Part shown: one piece after another, positions 1 to 7,214 of the stretch
Layout of the letters: every line of letters begins with the position of its first letter
Position numbering within the stretch: position 1 is the stretch's first letter
Origin: an uncultured Clostridia bacterium
Lineage (GTDB): Bacteria; Bacillota; Clostridia; TANB77; CAG-508
Direction of reading: 5' to 3'
Length of the DNA: 8,732 bases
NCBI GenBank assembly: GCA_947631385.1
Contig: CANRLE010000045.1
Coordinates: 1 to 8,732, forward strand
The notes under the pieces: generated by a model
What the model was told of the DNA's origin: nothing
The model's input: the letters and a program-made list of their open reading frames with translations, nothing else
Databases searched by the model: none
Program-made: the position numbers and the translations under genes

Positions 1-143
1 TAGATAAATAAGTTATTTTCTTCGTGAAAGCGGCACATTTTTTTAAGTTACAAGTTCTTTTTGAACGAAATGAACAAGATACATCTTTTCATTTCTTATG
101 CATGACCAGCACACAACAAAATCAACAATTTAAATATTTATAT
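1..143. other. Gene-free left edge with closely spaced hairpins
   Basis: All three forward frames hit stop codons within the first twelve bases, and the reverse frames give only peptides of about 15 residues, so I see no gene here. The stretch can fold locally. Bases 16-30 form a small stem closed by a TTCG-type loop. Bases 54-66 form GTTC-T5-GAAC. Bases 67-95 form a longer hairpin, GAAATGAA (67-74), a bulged C, AAGA/TCTT and TTCATTTC (88-95). None of these is followed by a convincing T tract. It could be the 3' end of an RNA or mobile element whose body lies left of the window, or simply structured spacer. I cannot name it. Confidence 0.35.
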
Positions 144-173
144 TTGTCAAAAAGAGAAGAAATATGTTATAAT
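144..173 (+). promoter_or_regulatory. Sigma-A-type promoter of the LtaS-like gene
   Basis: A -35 box TTGTCA (144-149) and a perfect -10 box TATAAT (168-173) are separated by 18 bp. Transcription should start near 180, leaving a short leader of about 25 bases before the ATG at 204. No operator or riboswitch is visible between them. Confidence 0.75.
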
Positions 174-203
174 TCAGTAATATCAAAAAAATAGGAGAAA
201 AAC

Positions 204-2054
204 ATGAAGAAAGATATAATAAAAAACAATATACTATTTTTAATAGGAACAATTTTATTAACATATAAAGCACTCTTCTTAAATTACATATTAAAATTGG
301 AATTTGAAACAACAGACATTATCTTATATACGATTTTGGTATCATTGCTAATAATGAGTCCTATTATAAACAAAAGGAACAAATTTGCTTACATATACTT
401 AAACATTACTTATGCAATAATAACACTTATAATATATGCTGATTTTCTTTACTATAAATACTCTACAAATTTTTTATCATTTTATCAAATACAAAATATG
501 CAATATGCCAAAGAAATAGGAAGTGGCTTATTTAGCATTATAGACATAAAAGGCATATTACTATTTTGGTTAGATAATATTGTAGTAGTAATATTAAGTA
601 TTTTAGCATATAAAAAAATTGAAAAAACACAATATAATAATAAAATATTGAAAATAGCAACGATATTGATAATTTTCATATTAAATATTATTACTGTAAG
701 AGGAAAAATAAATTCTATATATGAAACATTTATATATAACAAATCAGTAATGGTTCAACATTCAGCAATATATTACTATCACTATGAAGACTTCAAAGAT
801 TTTATAATTAATTTATTTATAAAAGAAAACATTGATGAGCAAAGATTAAACAATGCATATACTCAAAACACAAATGAAAAAGAAAAGACAACAAAATACA
901 CAGGTATTGCAAAAGAATGTAATGTAATCATTTTACAACTAGAAAGTTTAAACGAATATATCATAGGAAAAAAAGTAAATGGAAAAGAAATAATGCCAAA
1001 TCTAAATAAATTTTTTAAAGAAAATATATATGCAAGTGATATGTATAATCAAGGACTTGGAACAACAGCAGATTCAGAATTTGAAATGGAAAATTCACTT
1101 TATCCATTAGAAAATGGGTATGTTTTTCAAAAATATTATAATAATACATGGCTTGATATTTATACTACTTTGAGGAATAAAGGATATCATACTTCTTTTA
1201 TGCATCCAAATACTAGCACTTTTTGGAATAGAGAAGAGGTTTACAAAAACGGATATCATATTGATGAATACAATGATATCAATAAATTTCCTAATATAGA
1301 AACTGCAGGTGGATTTTATTCAGATGAAGGATTTTTTGAAGAAGCAGTAAAAATAATGAATTCTTATGATAAAAGATTTTGCACTACATTAGTAAGTGTA
1401 ACAACACACATTCCATTTTATTTAACAGGCATTTCTAATTTGGAAAATAAGCTAACATTAACAGAAGATGATGTAAAAAACTATAAAGATGAAATTTATA
1501 GAAATTACATTTTATCTTGCAATTTTGTAGATTATGCTTTTGGAAAATTGATGGAAGATTTAGTGAATACAGGATTATTAGAAAAAAGTATTTTTATTGT
1601 ATATGGAGATCATGGTGCAGGATTAACTACGATTGATGAAATACAAAGATTATACCAAGAAAATGACCTAGAATATACTGACTTCGAAGATGCAACAAAA
1701 GATGTACACATTCCATTTGGAATAAAAATCCCAGGAATTAATGAAAGTAAAATAATTGAAAGGAGTTTATCAAAAATAGATATAAAACCAACCATATTGG
1801 ATTTATTAGGGGAAGAGGATAAATTTTCAATAGGAACAAGTATATTTACAAATAAAGACTATTCTTTTATAAAAGGATTAGGATATATAACAAGCGAAAA
1901 TTATTATATTAATGATAAATATTACAATAGAGATTTAAGACAAGAAATTGAAAAAACAGACGAACTAATAAAACTTACTCAAAAAATGGAAAGTGAGATG
2001 TATTTATCAGATACAGTAATAAAGAATAATTTGATAGAAATGAGCCAGAAATAA
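204..2054 (+). CDS. LtaS-like membrane-anchored sulfatase-family phosphotransferase
   Basis: This 616-residue protein matches the architecture of lipoteichoic acid synthase and related phosphoglycerol transferases. About five hydrophobic helices (roughly 9-30, 37-55, 61-83, 117-136 and 148-166) are followed by a large extracellular alkaline-phosphatase/sulfatase-fold domain from about residue 235. By comparison with Staphylococcus LtaS, the active site is complete: metal-binding E247 in QLES, nucleophile T288 in TADSEF, substrate-contacting W341 and R343 in TFWNR, H402 in TTHIPF, and metal ligands D469 and H470 in YGDHG. Family members move glycerol phosphate from phosphatidylglycerol onto a growing teichoic acid chain or another acceptor outside the cell. 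The exact acceptor cannot be read from sequence, so synthase, primase or another phosphoglycerol/phosphoethanolamine transferase remains possible. The start at 204 is supported by AGGAG at 193-197, six bases upstream, and the promoter at 144-173. No terminator follows before the next promoter. Confidence 0.88.
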   Translation: MKKDIIKNNILFLIGTILLTYKALFLNYILKLEFETTDIILYTILVSLLIMSPIINKRNKFAYIYLNITYAIITLIIYADFLYYKYSTNFLSFYQIQNMQYAKEIGSGLFSIIDIKGILLFWLDNIVVVILSILAYKKIEKTQYNNKILKIATILIIFILNIITVRGKINSIYETFIYNKSVMVQHSAIYYYHYEDFKDFIINLFIKENIDEQRLNNAYTQNTNEKEKTTKYTGIAKECNVIILQLESLNEYIIGKKVNGKEIMPNLNKFFKENIYASDMYNQGLGTTADSEFEMENSLYPLENGYVFQKYYNNTWLDIYTTLRNKGYHTSFMHPNTSTFWNREEVYKNGYHIDEYNDINKFPNIETAGGFYSDEGFFEEAVKIMNSYDKRFCTTLVSVTTHIPFYLTGISNLENKLTLTEDDVKNYKDEIYRNYILSCNFVDYAFGKLMEDLVNTGLLEKSIFIVYGDHGAGLTTIDEIQRLYQENDLEYTDFEDATKDVHIPFGIKIPGINESKIIERSLSKIDIKPTILDLLGEEDKFSIGTSIFTNKDYSFIKGLGYITSENYYINDKYYNRDLRQEIEKTDELIKLTQKMESEMYLSDTVIKNNLIEMSQK

Positions 2055-2082
2055 AATTTTACATATAAATACCAAAAAAATA

Positions 2083-2111
2083 TTGACAAATGGAACTTAT
2101 AATGCTATATT
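2083..2111 (+). promoter_or_regulatory. Sigma-A-type promoter of the XRE regulator
   Basis: A consensus TTGACA (2083-2088) is followed 17 bp later by TATATT (2106-2111). A TATAAT also lies at 2098-2103, but only 9 bp from the -35. The promoter covers an in-frame ATG at 2090, so that ATG cannot be used by transcripts from here. This supports the start at 2135. Confidence 0.7.
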
Positions 2112-2134
2112 TACCTATGAAAAGGAGTGATCAT

Positions 2135-2464
2135 ATGGAAATTGATTATAGAATCATAGGAGAAAGGATAAAAGAAGCTAGAAAGAACAAAGGATGGTCC
2201 CAAGAAAGGTTATCTGAGGAAATTGATGTTGCAGTAGCATATATTAGTAGAGTTGAAAGAGGACATCAAGTTAATTTAAAAAGATTAGCACAAATAAGTA
2301 AAGTTCTAGACACGAGCTTAGAGTATTTGATTGGAGGAACAGCAATTGATGCACCCAATTACTTAGACAAAGAGCTGTATGAAACATTAATAAAATGTAC
2401 ACCAGCAAAACAAAGATTAATATATAACATTGCAAAAATTGTATCAAATACGAAATTTATATAA
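2135..2464 (+). CDS. XRE/Cro-CI-family helix-turn-helix transcriptional regulator
   Basis: This 109-residue cytoplasmic protein has a classic HTH_3 domain at residues 7-66. The run GERIKEARKNKGWSQERLS leads into the recognition helix around AYISRVERG, followed by the usual LAQISKVLDTSLEYLI tail. The C-terminal 35 residues (LDKELYETL, KQRLIYNIAKIV) form a short helical extension that I recall from small Clostridia regulators. No signal-sensing domain or peptidase domain is present, so the ligand and target genes are unknown. I chose the ATG at 2135 rather than the in-frame ATG at 2090. The 2135 start has AGGAG at 2123-2127 seven bases upstream, the protein then begins just before the HTH, and the promoter overlaps the longer start. 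It has its own promoter, and with no terminator before smc (74-bp gap) read-through into smc is likely. Confidence 0.85.
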   Translation: MEIDYRIIGERIKEARKNKGWSQERLSEEIDVAVAYISRVERGHQVNLKRLAQISKVLDTSLEYLIGGTAIDAPNYLDKELYETLIKCTPAKQRLIYNIAKIVSNTKFI

Positions 2465-2473
2465 AAGCAAAGC

Positions 2474-2502
2474 TTTACAAAAAATAAAAAATAGTATAAA
2501 CT
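2474..2502 (+). promoter_or_regulatory. Possible weak promoter upstream of smc
   Basis: TTTACA (2474-2479) and TAAACT (2497-2502) lie 17 bp apart in the short gap before smc. The -35 matches consensus at five of six bases, the -10 at four of six. In such AT-rich DNA this could be chance. A small AAAGC/GCTTT stem at 2464-2476 sits next to it without a T tract, so it is not a terminator. Confidence 0.25.
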
Positions 2503-2538
2503 GTAAATGTTCAGCCAAGCTTAAAGAGGTGATAATAG

Positions 2539-5500
2539 ATGTATTTAAAAAGATTAGAACTACAAGGATTTAAATCATTTGCAGATAAAACAGTATTAGA
2601 ATTTAAACAAGGAATTACAGGAGTAATAGGACCAAACGGTTCTGGAAAAAGTAATATATCAGATAGTATTCGTTGGATATTAGGAGAGCAAAGTATGAAA
2701 TCCCTTAGAGGAAACAAATCATTAGACGTCATATTTGCTGGAACTCAAAACAGAAAGTCTTTGGGATTTGCAGAAGGCTCTTTAATTTTTGACAATTCAG
2801 ATGGTGCTTTACCAATTGAATATACAGAAGTAACAGTAACGAGAAAATTATATCGTAGTGGAGAAACAGGATATTTTATAAATAAAGTACCTTGTAGATT
2901 AAAAGATGTATTAGAATTATTTATGGATACAGGAATAGGAAAAGACGGATACTCAATTATTGGACAAGGTAAAATTGATGAAATACTAAGTAACAAATCA
3001 GAAGACAGAAGACATATTTTCGAAGAAGCTGCTGGAATTGTAAAATATCGTGTAAGAAAGGCAGAGAGTGAAAAAAAGCTAGAACACACCAAATTAAATT
3101 TGCTTCGTATTAATGATATTTTAGCAGAAATTGAAAGCAATATAGAACCATTAAAAGCACAATCTGAAAAAGCAAAAAAATACTTAAATTTAAAAGAAGA
3201 ATTAAAAAACATTGAAATTGGATTGTTTATATATCATATTGAAAAATATAAAACTAATTTAGAGGAAATAGTAAAAGACGAAGAAATTTATACTTCACAA
3301 TGCAGTCAAGAAGAAGAAAAATTAGAAAGAATAAAGCAATTAAAAGAAGAATTAAAAAAACAAATTGATGAAATAACAAATCACATTGAAGAAATGTCAA
3401 ACATAGGATTTGAAAGCCAAAAAGAAATTGAAGTGTTGAATTCGGATATAAGTGTAGCTGAAACAAGAATACACAATAATCAAGAAAATAAAATAAGATT
3501 TGACAAGGAAATAGAAGAAGCTCAAAAAAGAAAAGAAGAATTAGAAGAAGAAAGCAAACAAAAAGAAGAAAAGAAGGTAAATTTAAAGCAAAATAAAGAG
3601 AAATTTGAAAAAGAATTACGAGAAAAAGAAGAAGAACTAGCCAAAATAACAGAAAAATTATCAGAAAAAGAATTAGAAATCGAAGGACATAAAGCACAAG
3701 TAGAAAAAAACACTGATAGAAAATATGAATTACAAGCTGAAATTAATACACAAGACATCAACTATGAAAACTATGTAAAAAGGCAAAATCAAATCAAAAA
3801 TGAAATAACAAATTATATATCAGAATTAGACAGCACAAGACTTCAAAAAGAAGAAATAGCAAAAGAATTTTATGAAATTGATTCAAAAAGAAGTAAAACA
3901 GTAAAGGCAATAGAAGACATTAGCAAAATTAGAGAAGAAGCAGATAAAAAAATAAATCAATATCAAAATTTAATTAATAATAGCCAAAGTGAAATGAGAA
4001 TCAAAGATTCTAGACTTAAATTTTTAATAGAAACAGAAAGAGAAAAAGAAGGGTATATTAAAAGTGTAAAATCTCTTTTAAAAGACTGTGAAAACATTAA
4101 AGAATTAGGCAAAGGAATGCATGGAGTATTAGCAAATATAATTGATGTACCTGATGAATATCAAACAGCAATCGAAATGTGTTTAGGAGCAAGTTTGCAA
4201 AATATTGTAACAGAAACAGAAGAAGATGCCAAAAAGTTAGTGGAACATTTAAGAAAAAACAATTTAGGGAGAGCATCATTTTTACCAATTGCTTCTGTAA
4301 AAGGTAAGAAATTAGATAAAATAAAAGGAAATGATAAAGGACTTATAGGAATTGCTTCAGACTTAATCAAATTTGACAAAAAATATGAGCAAATAGTTAT
4401 TAACTTATTGGGAAGAACAGTTATTGTAGACAATATGGACACAGCCATAAAAATATCAAAACAAAATGGATATTCATTTAGAGTTATAACTTTAGAAGGA
4501 GATATAATTAATGCCTCTGGTAGCATAACAGGAGGTTCAGTAGCGAAAAAGACAGTAAACATCCTAGGAAGAAGCAAAGAAATAGAAAAATTAGAAAAAG
4601 AAATTAAAGATATAAAAAGTAAAATAGAAAAACTAGTAAAGGAAAAGGAAGAATATGAAGAGTCAATACAAGAAACTTTAGAAAATGCTACTAGTTTAGA
4701 AAAAGAATTACAAGAAATAGACATCACATATGCTACTGAAAAACAAAAAGTCATAGCAATAGAAGAAAATATTGCGAGAATAGAAAATCGTTTAAAACAG
4801 TTAAAAGATGAGCAAGAAAACATAGAAAAGCAAAAACAAGAAGCAATAAACAATAAAGAAAATAGTAATAAGCAAATACAAGAATTGACAGAAGAAACAG
4901 AAAAACTAAGTAAAATTATTTCTGAATTTGCAGAATTAAATAAAGATAATCAAAAATATGTAGATGACTTAAATTTAGACATTACAAACTTAAAAATATC
5001 AGTTTCATCTTTTGATGAAAGTGAAGCATCTATTGAAGAAATTCAAGAAAGAATTCAGACAGAAATTGCAAATTCTAGCAAAAGCATTGAAAGCAAAAAA
5101 CAACAAATTGAAAAAATAACACATGATAATTTTGAATTAGAAAATTCTATTCAAGAAATAAAAGAAAAAATCGAAAAAATAAAAGAAGAAGTTAAAAATA
5201 GTGGTTCGAAAATTGAAGAATTAAAACAAAGTAGAATAGAAAAAAATGAAAAATTAGCAGAGCAAGAAGAACAAATTACAGATAAATTTAAAGTAATAGA
5301 AGACTTAAAAGCTCAAATAGTAAAAATAGACGTCAAGAAAACTAAAATAGAGGATGACATAAATTCAATTATAAATAAGTTATGGGAAGAATATGAATTA
5401 ACACCAAACAATGTTGGTGAATACAAAAAACCAGACAATGTTGCTTTTACACAAAGACAAGTTAATCGTCTAAGAACAGAAATAAGAGAATTAGGCAGTG

Positions 5501-6084
5501 TTAATGTAGACTCAATTGAAGAATATAAAACAATGAAAGAAAGATATGACTTCATGTGTGAACAAAGAGTTGACTTAGAAGATACAATGAGCAAATTAAG
5601 AAAAATTATATCAGATATGACTACTACAATGAAAGAACAATTTAAAGAACAATTTGCAGTTATAAATAAAAACTTTGAGGAAGTCTTTAGAGAATTATTT
5701 GGTGGAGGAAATGCATCTTTAAAATTAGAAGATGAAGAGAATATTTTAGAATGTGGAATTGATATAACAGTTCAACCACCAGGTAAAAAATTGCAAAATA
5801 TGATGCTATTATCTGGAGGAGAGAAGGCATTTACAGCCATTGCCTTACTATTTGCAATCTTAAAAATTAATCCAGCACCATTCTGTGTATTGGACGAAAT
5901 TGAAGCAGCACTAGACGATGTAAATGTTTATAGATTTGCTGAATATTTAAAGAAATTTTCAAAAAATACTCAGTTCTTAATGATTACTCATAGAAAAGGA
6001 ACTATGGAAGCTGCTGATACAGTATATGGTGTCACAATGGAAGAAAACGGAATTTCAAAATTATTATCAATGAAATTAGGATAG
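2539..6084 (+). CDS. smc: Chromosome segregation/condensation ATPase SMC
   Basis: This 1181-residue protein is a full-length bacterial SMC, close to the usual length of about 1180-1190. The N-terminal head starts MYLKRLELQGFKSFA and has Walker A GPNGSGKS at residues 31-38. Long charged heptad-rich coiled coils (about 170-510 and 680-1010) flank the hinge (about 520-670), recognisable from GKGMHGVLAN through the glycine-rich GSITGG. The C-terminal head carries the ABC signature LSGGEKAF (1091-1098), Walker B FCVLDE with catalytic E1120, the D-loop ALDD, and the switch histidine in ITHRKG. SMC dimerises at the hinge and, with ScpA and ScpB, loads on DNA to compact and separate replicated chromosomes. 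AGAGGTG (2525-2531) lies seven bases before the ATG. The usual Firmicute neighbours rnc and ftsY are not adjacent within the window; an XRE regulator precedes it and a strong hairpin ends it. Confidence 0.97.
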   Translation: MYLKRLELQGFKSFADKTVLEFKQGITGVIGPNGSGKSNISDSIRWILGEQSMKSLRGNKSLDVIFAGTQNRKSLGFAEGSLIFDNSDGALPIEYTEVTVTRKLYRSGETGYFINKVPCRLKDVLELFMDTGIGKDGYSIIGQGKIDEILSNKSEDRRHIFEEAAGIVKYRVRKAESEKKLEHTKLNLLRINDILAEIESNIEPLKAQSEKAKKYLNLKEELKNIEIGLFIYHIEKYKTNLEEIVKDEEIYTSQCSQEEEKLERIKQLKEELKKQIDEITNHIEEMSNIGFESQKEIEVLNSDISVAETRIHNNQENKIRFDKEIEEAQKRKEELEEESKQKEEKKVNLKQNKEKFEKELREKEEELAKITEKLSEKELEIEGHKAQVEKNTDRKYELQAEINTQDINYENYVKRQNQIKNEITNYISELDSTRLQKEEIAKEFYEIDSKRSKTVKAIEDISKIREEADKKINQYQNLINNSQSEMRIKDSRLKFLIETEREKEGYIKSVKSLLKDCENIKELGKGMHGVLANIIDVPDEYQTAIEMCLGASLQNIVTETEEDAKKLVEHLRKNNLGRASFLPIASVKGKKLDKIKGNDKGLIGIASDLIKFDKKYEQIVINLLGRTVIVDNMDTAIKISKQNGYSFRVITLEGDIINASGSITGGSVAKKTVNILGRSKEIEKLEKEIKDIKSKIEKLVKEKEEYEESIQETLENATSLEKELQEIDITYATEKQKVIAIEENIARIENRLKQLKDEQENIEKQKQEAINNKENSNKQIQELTEETEKLSKIISEFAELNKDNQKYVDDLNLDITNLKISVSSFDESEASIEEIQERIQTEIANSSKSIESKKQQIEKITHDNFELENSIQEIKEKIEKIKEEVKNSGSKIEELKQSRIEKNEKLAEQEEQITDKFKVIEDLKAQIVKIDVKKTKIEDDINSIINKLWEEYELTPNNVGEYKKPDNVAFTQRQVNRLRTEIRELGSVNVDSIEEYKTMKERYDFMCEQRVDLEDTMSKLRKIISDMTTTMKEQFKEQFAVINKNFEEVFRELFGGGNASLKLEDEENILECGIDITVQPPGKKLQNMMLLSGGEKAFTAIALLFAILKINPAPFCVLDEIEAALDDVNVYRFAEYLKKFSKNTQFLMITHRKGTMEAADTVYGVTMEENGISKLLSMKLG

Positions 6085-6085
6085 C

Positions 6086-6124
6086 AAAATGAGGATTTGG
6101 GGACGGCCCCATAATCCTCATTTT
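6086..6124. terminator. Bidirectional intrinsic terminator with a GC-rich tip
   Basis: A perfect 12-bp stem, AAAATGAGGATT (6086-6097) with AATCCTCATTTT (6113-6124), is topped, after a single bulged T, by a T-A pair and GGGG/CCCC closing on an ACGG loop. It begins two bases after the smc stop, and its far end overlaps the stop codon of the convergent HD-GYP gene. The flanking A and T runs give a U tract in both directions, so it should end both transcripts. The G/C-run tip stands out in this AT-rich DNA. Confidence 0.85.
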
Positions 6125-7010
6125 ACACCTTTAATTTTTTTATGATTTTTATTTCTTTATATAAGTTATCAATCATACTTTTTCTAGTTTCATAAGCCTT
6201 TTTGTATTCTTCATAAAGAGACATACAATTTTCAAGTGTTTCATTATTTTTTAATAATATTTTAATTCCTTCTAAATAATAATTTTTGTCCTTTTCTTTT
6301 GTTGCTTTTTCCATTTTTTCTTTGTATTTAAATATTTCATCAAATCTTTTTAATTCATCTTTTAAATCTTGAACATATTGTTGAGTACAATAAATTTCGT
6401 ATTCAACGTCATCAATAACAACTTTAAATAATGTTTTTAAAATAATAGGATTATTTTTCCCATTATGTGCATTTTCAATTAATATTTTTAAAGTATCAGA
6501 AATTCCAATGTGAGATTTATATTGTCTTTTACTTACAATAGCATCATACTCATCAGCTACACGAATTATTTGACCTTCATATGGAATATCTTTTTTTGTT
6601 AATCCTTGAGGATATCCAGTTCCATTTAAAGCCTCATGATGATATAAAGTACCAGCAGCATAAGGTCTTAATTTTAAATCTTTCATACAAATATTGTGAC
6701 CTATAGTAGTATGTGTTTTCATGATTTCATATTCCTCATCAGTTAATTTTCCAGGTTTTTGTAATATTTCAGGAGGTATAAACAGTTTGCCAATATCATG
6801 TAAATAAGCACATATTGTACAATATTCAACAAATCCTTTATTGCAATGCAAATATTCACAAATTCTACATGTTAAGTTTGCTACATTTTCACAATGCTTT
6901 CTAGTAAAAGCATCTAGAGAGTCTAACATGTTTAATTGATATCTCATACTTTCATCTAAATTATATGCTTTTAAATTAGTTTTATCGTAAAAATCAAATT
7001 CGAAATTCAT
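6123..7010 (-). CDS. Stand-alone HD-GYP domain protein, probable cyclic-di-GMP phosphodiesterase
   Basis: This 295-residue soluble protein consists mainly of an HD-GYP domain (about residues 28-190). In order it shows DAFTRKHCENV with H39, the HD pair in LHDIGK (H71, D72, K75), H100 in KTHTTIGH, HHEALNGTGYP (H124, H125, then G132-Y133-P134), and IIRVADEYDA with D153. These are the metal ligands and signature of enzymes that hydrolyse cyclic-di-GMP, or in some members related cyclic dinucleotides. The position usually Asp in HHExxDGxGYP is Asn129 here, a variant I believe occurs in other Clostridia. The C-terminal 90 residues are charged and probably helical or coiled coil. No receiver, PAS, GAF or membrane segment is attached, so its input signal is unknown. 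The ATG has AAGGGAG (7019-7025) eight bases upstream. It converges on smc and diverges from the prepilin-like gene. Confidence 0.87.
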   Translation of the reverse strand: MNFEFDFYDKTNLKAYNLDESMRYQLNMLDSLDAFTRKHCENVANLTCRICEYLHCNKGFVEYCTICAYLHDIGKLFIPPEILQKPGKLTDEEYEIMKTHTTIGHNICMKDLKLRPYAAGTLYHHEALNGTGYPQGLTKKDIPYEGQIIRVADEYDAIVSKRQYKSHIGISDTLKILIENAHNGKNNPIILKTLFKVVIDDVEYEIYCTQQYVQDLKDELKRFDEIFKYKEKMEKATKEKDKNYYLEGIKILLKNNETLENCMSLYEEYKKAYETRKSMIDNLYKEIKIIKKLKV

Positions 7011-7040
7011 AAATTAATCTCCCTTACTATATCTATATTT

Positions 7041-7069
7041 ATAATAACACTATCTGTAATAAAGTTCAA
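7041..7069 (-). promoter_or_regulatory. Leftward promoter of the HD-GYP gene
   Basis: On the minus strand TTGAAC (7069-7064) and TATTAT (7046-7041) are 17 bp apart, about 30 bases before the start codon. The promoter lies wholly outside the duplicated 94-bp segment that begins at 7098. Confidence 0.6.
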
Positions 7070-7097
7070 GATTTTTGTTATCAATATATTAAAAACA

Positions 7098-7191
7098 AAA
7101 AAATATGAAATAAGCTCGTATCACATCTTGACATAATTCAACAGCATTGATAAAATAACATTAATATAAAATATAAAAATGGAAATAATAA
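7098..7191 (+). repeat. 94-bp promoter-bearing direct repeat, copy 1
   Basis: The segment matches 8639-8732 at 93 of 94 positions, offset 1541 bp. The only difference is G at 7114 against A at 8655. It contains a complete promoter and most of the untranslated leader of the prepilin-like gene. The true right end may lie further downstream, because the second copy is cut by the window edge. Confidence 0.95.
7128..7156 (+). promoter_or_regulatory. Strong promoter of the prepilin-like gene
   Basis: A perfect TTGACA (7128-7133) and TAAAAT (7151-7156) are separated by the ideal 17 bp, preceded by A/T-rich DNA that could act as an UP element. The -35 box sits inside a short imperfect dyad, TTGACATAATTCAA (7128-7141), which might be an operator. 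That part is speculative. The leader of about 50 bases is too short for a riboswitch. Confidence 0.8.
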
Positions 7192-7214
7192 CAAAAGAAA
7201 GTGGAGGAAGAAAA

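Noticed and set aside
2090..2134. Longer start for the XRE regulator at 2090
   Set aside because: This ATG lies within the promoter and lacks a ribosome binding site, while 2135 has a good one and starts just before the HTH domain.
4161..4853. Reverse-strand open frame of 230 codons inside smc
   Set aside because: It is a shadow of the smc hinge and coiled-coil codons with a Ser/Phe/Leu-rich, domain-free translation.
7179..7214. Longer start for the prepilin-like gene at 7179
   Set aside because: There is no ribosome binding site upstream, and the extra residues (MEIITKESGGRK) contain the GGAGG site itself in translation; 7215 gives a normal prepilin leader.
7157..7214. Cyclic-di-GMP riboswitch in the leader of the prepilin-like gene
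   Set aside because: The leader is only about 50 bases with no extended pairing, far shorter than known GEMM-type riboswitches.
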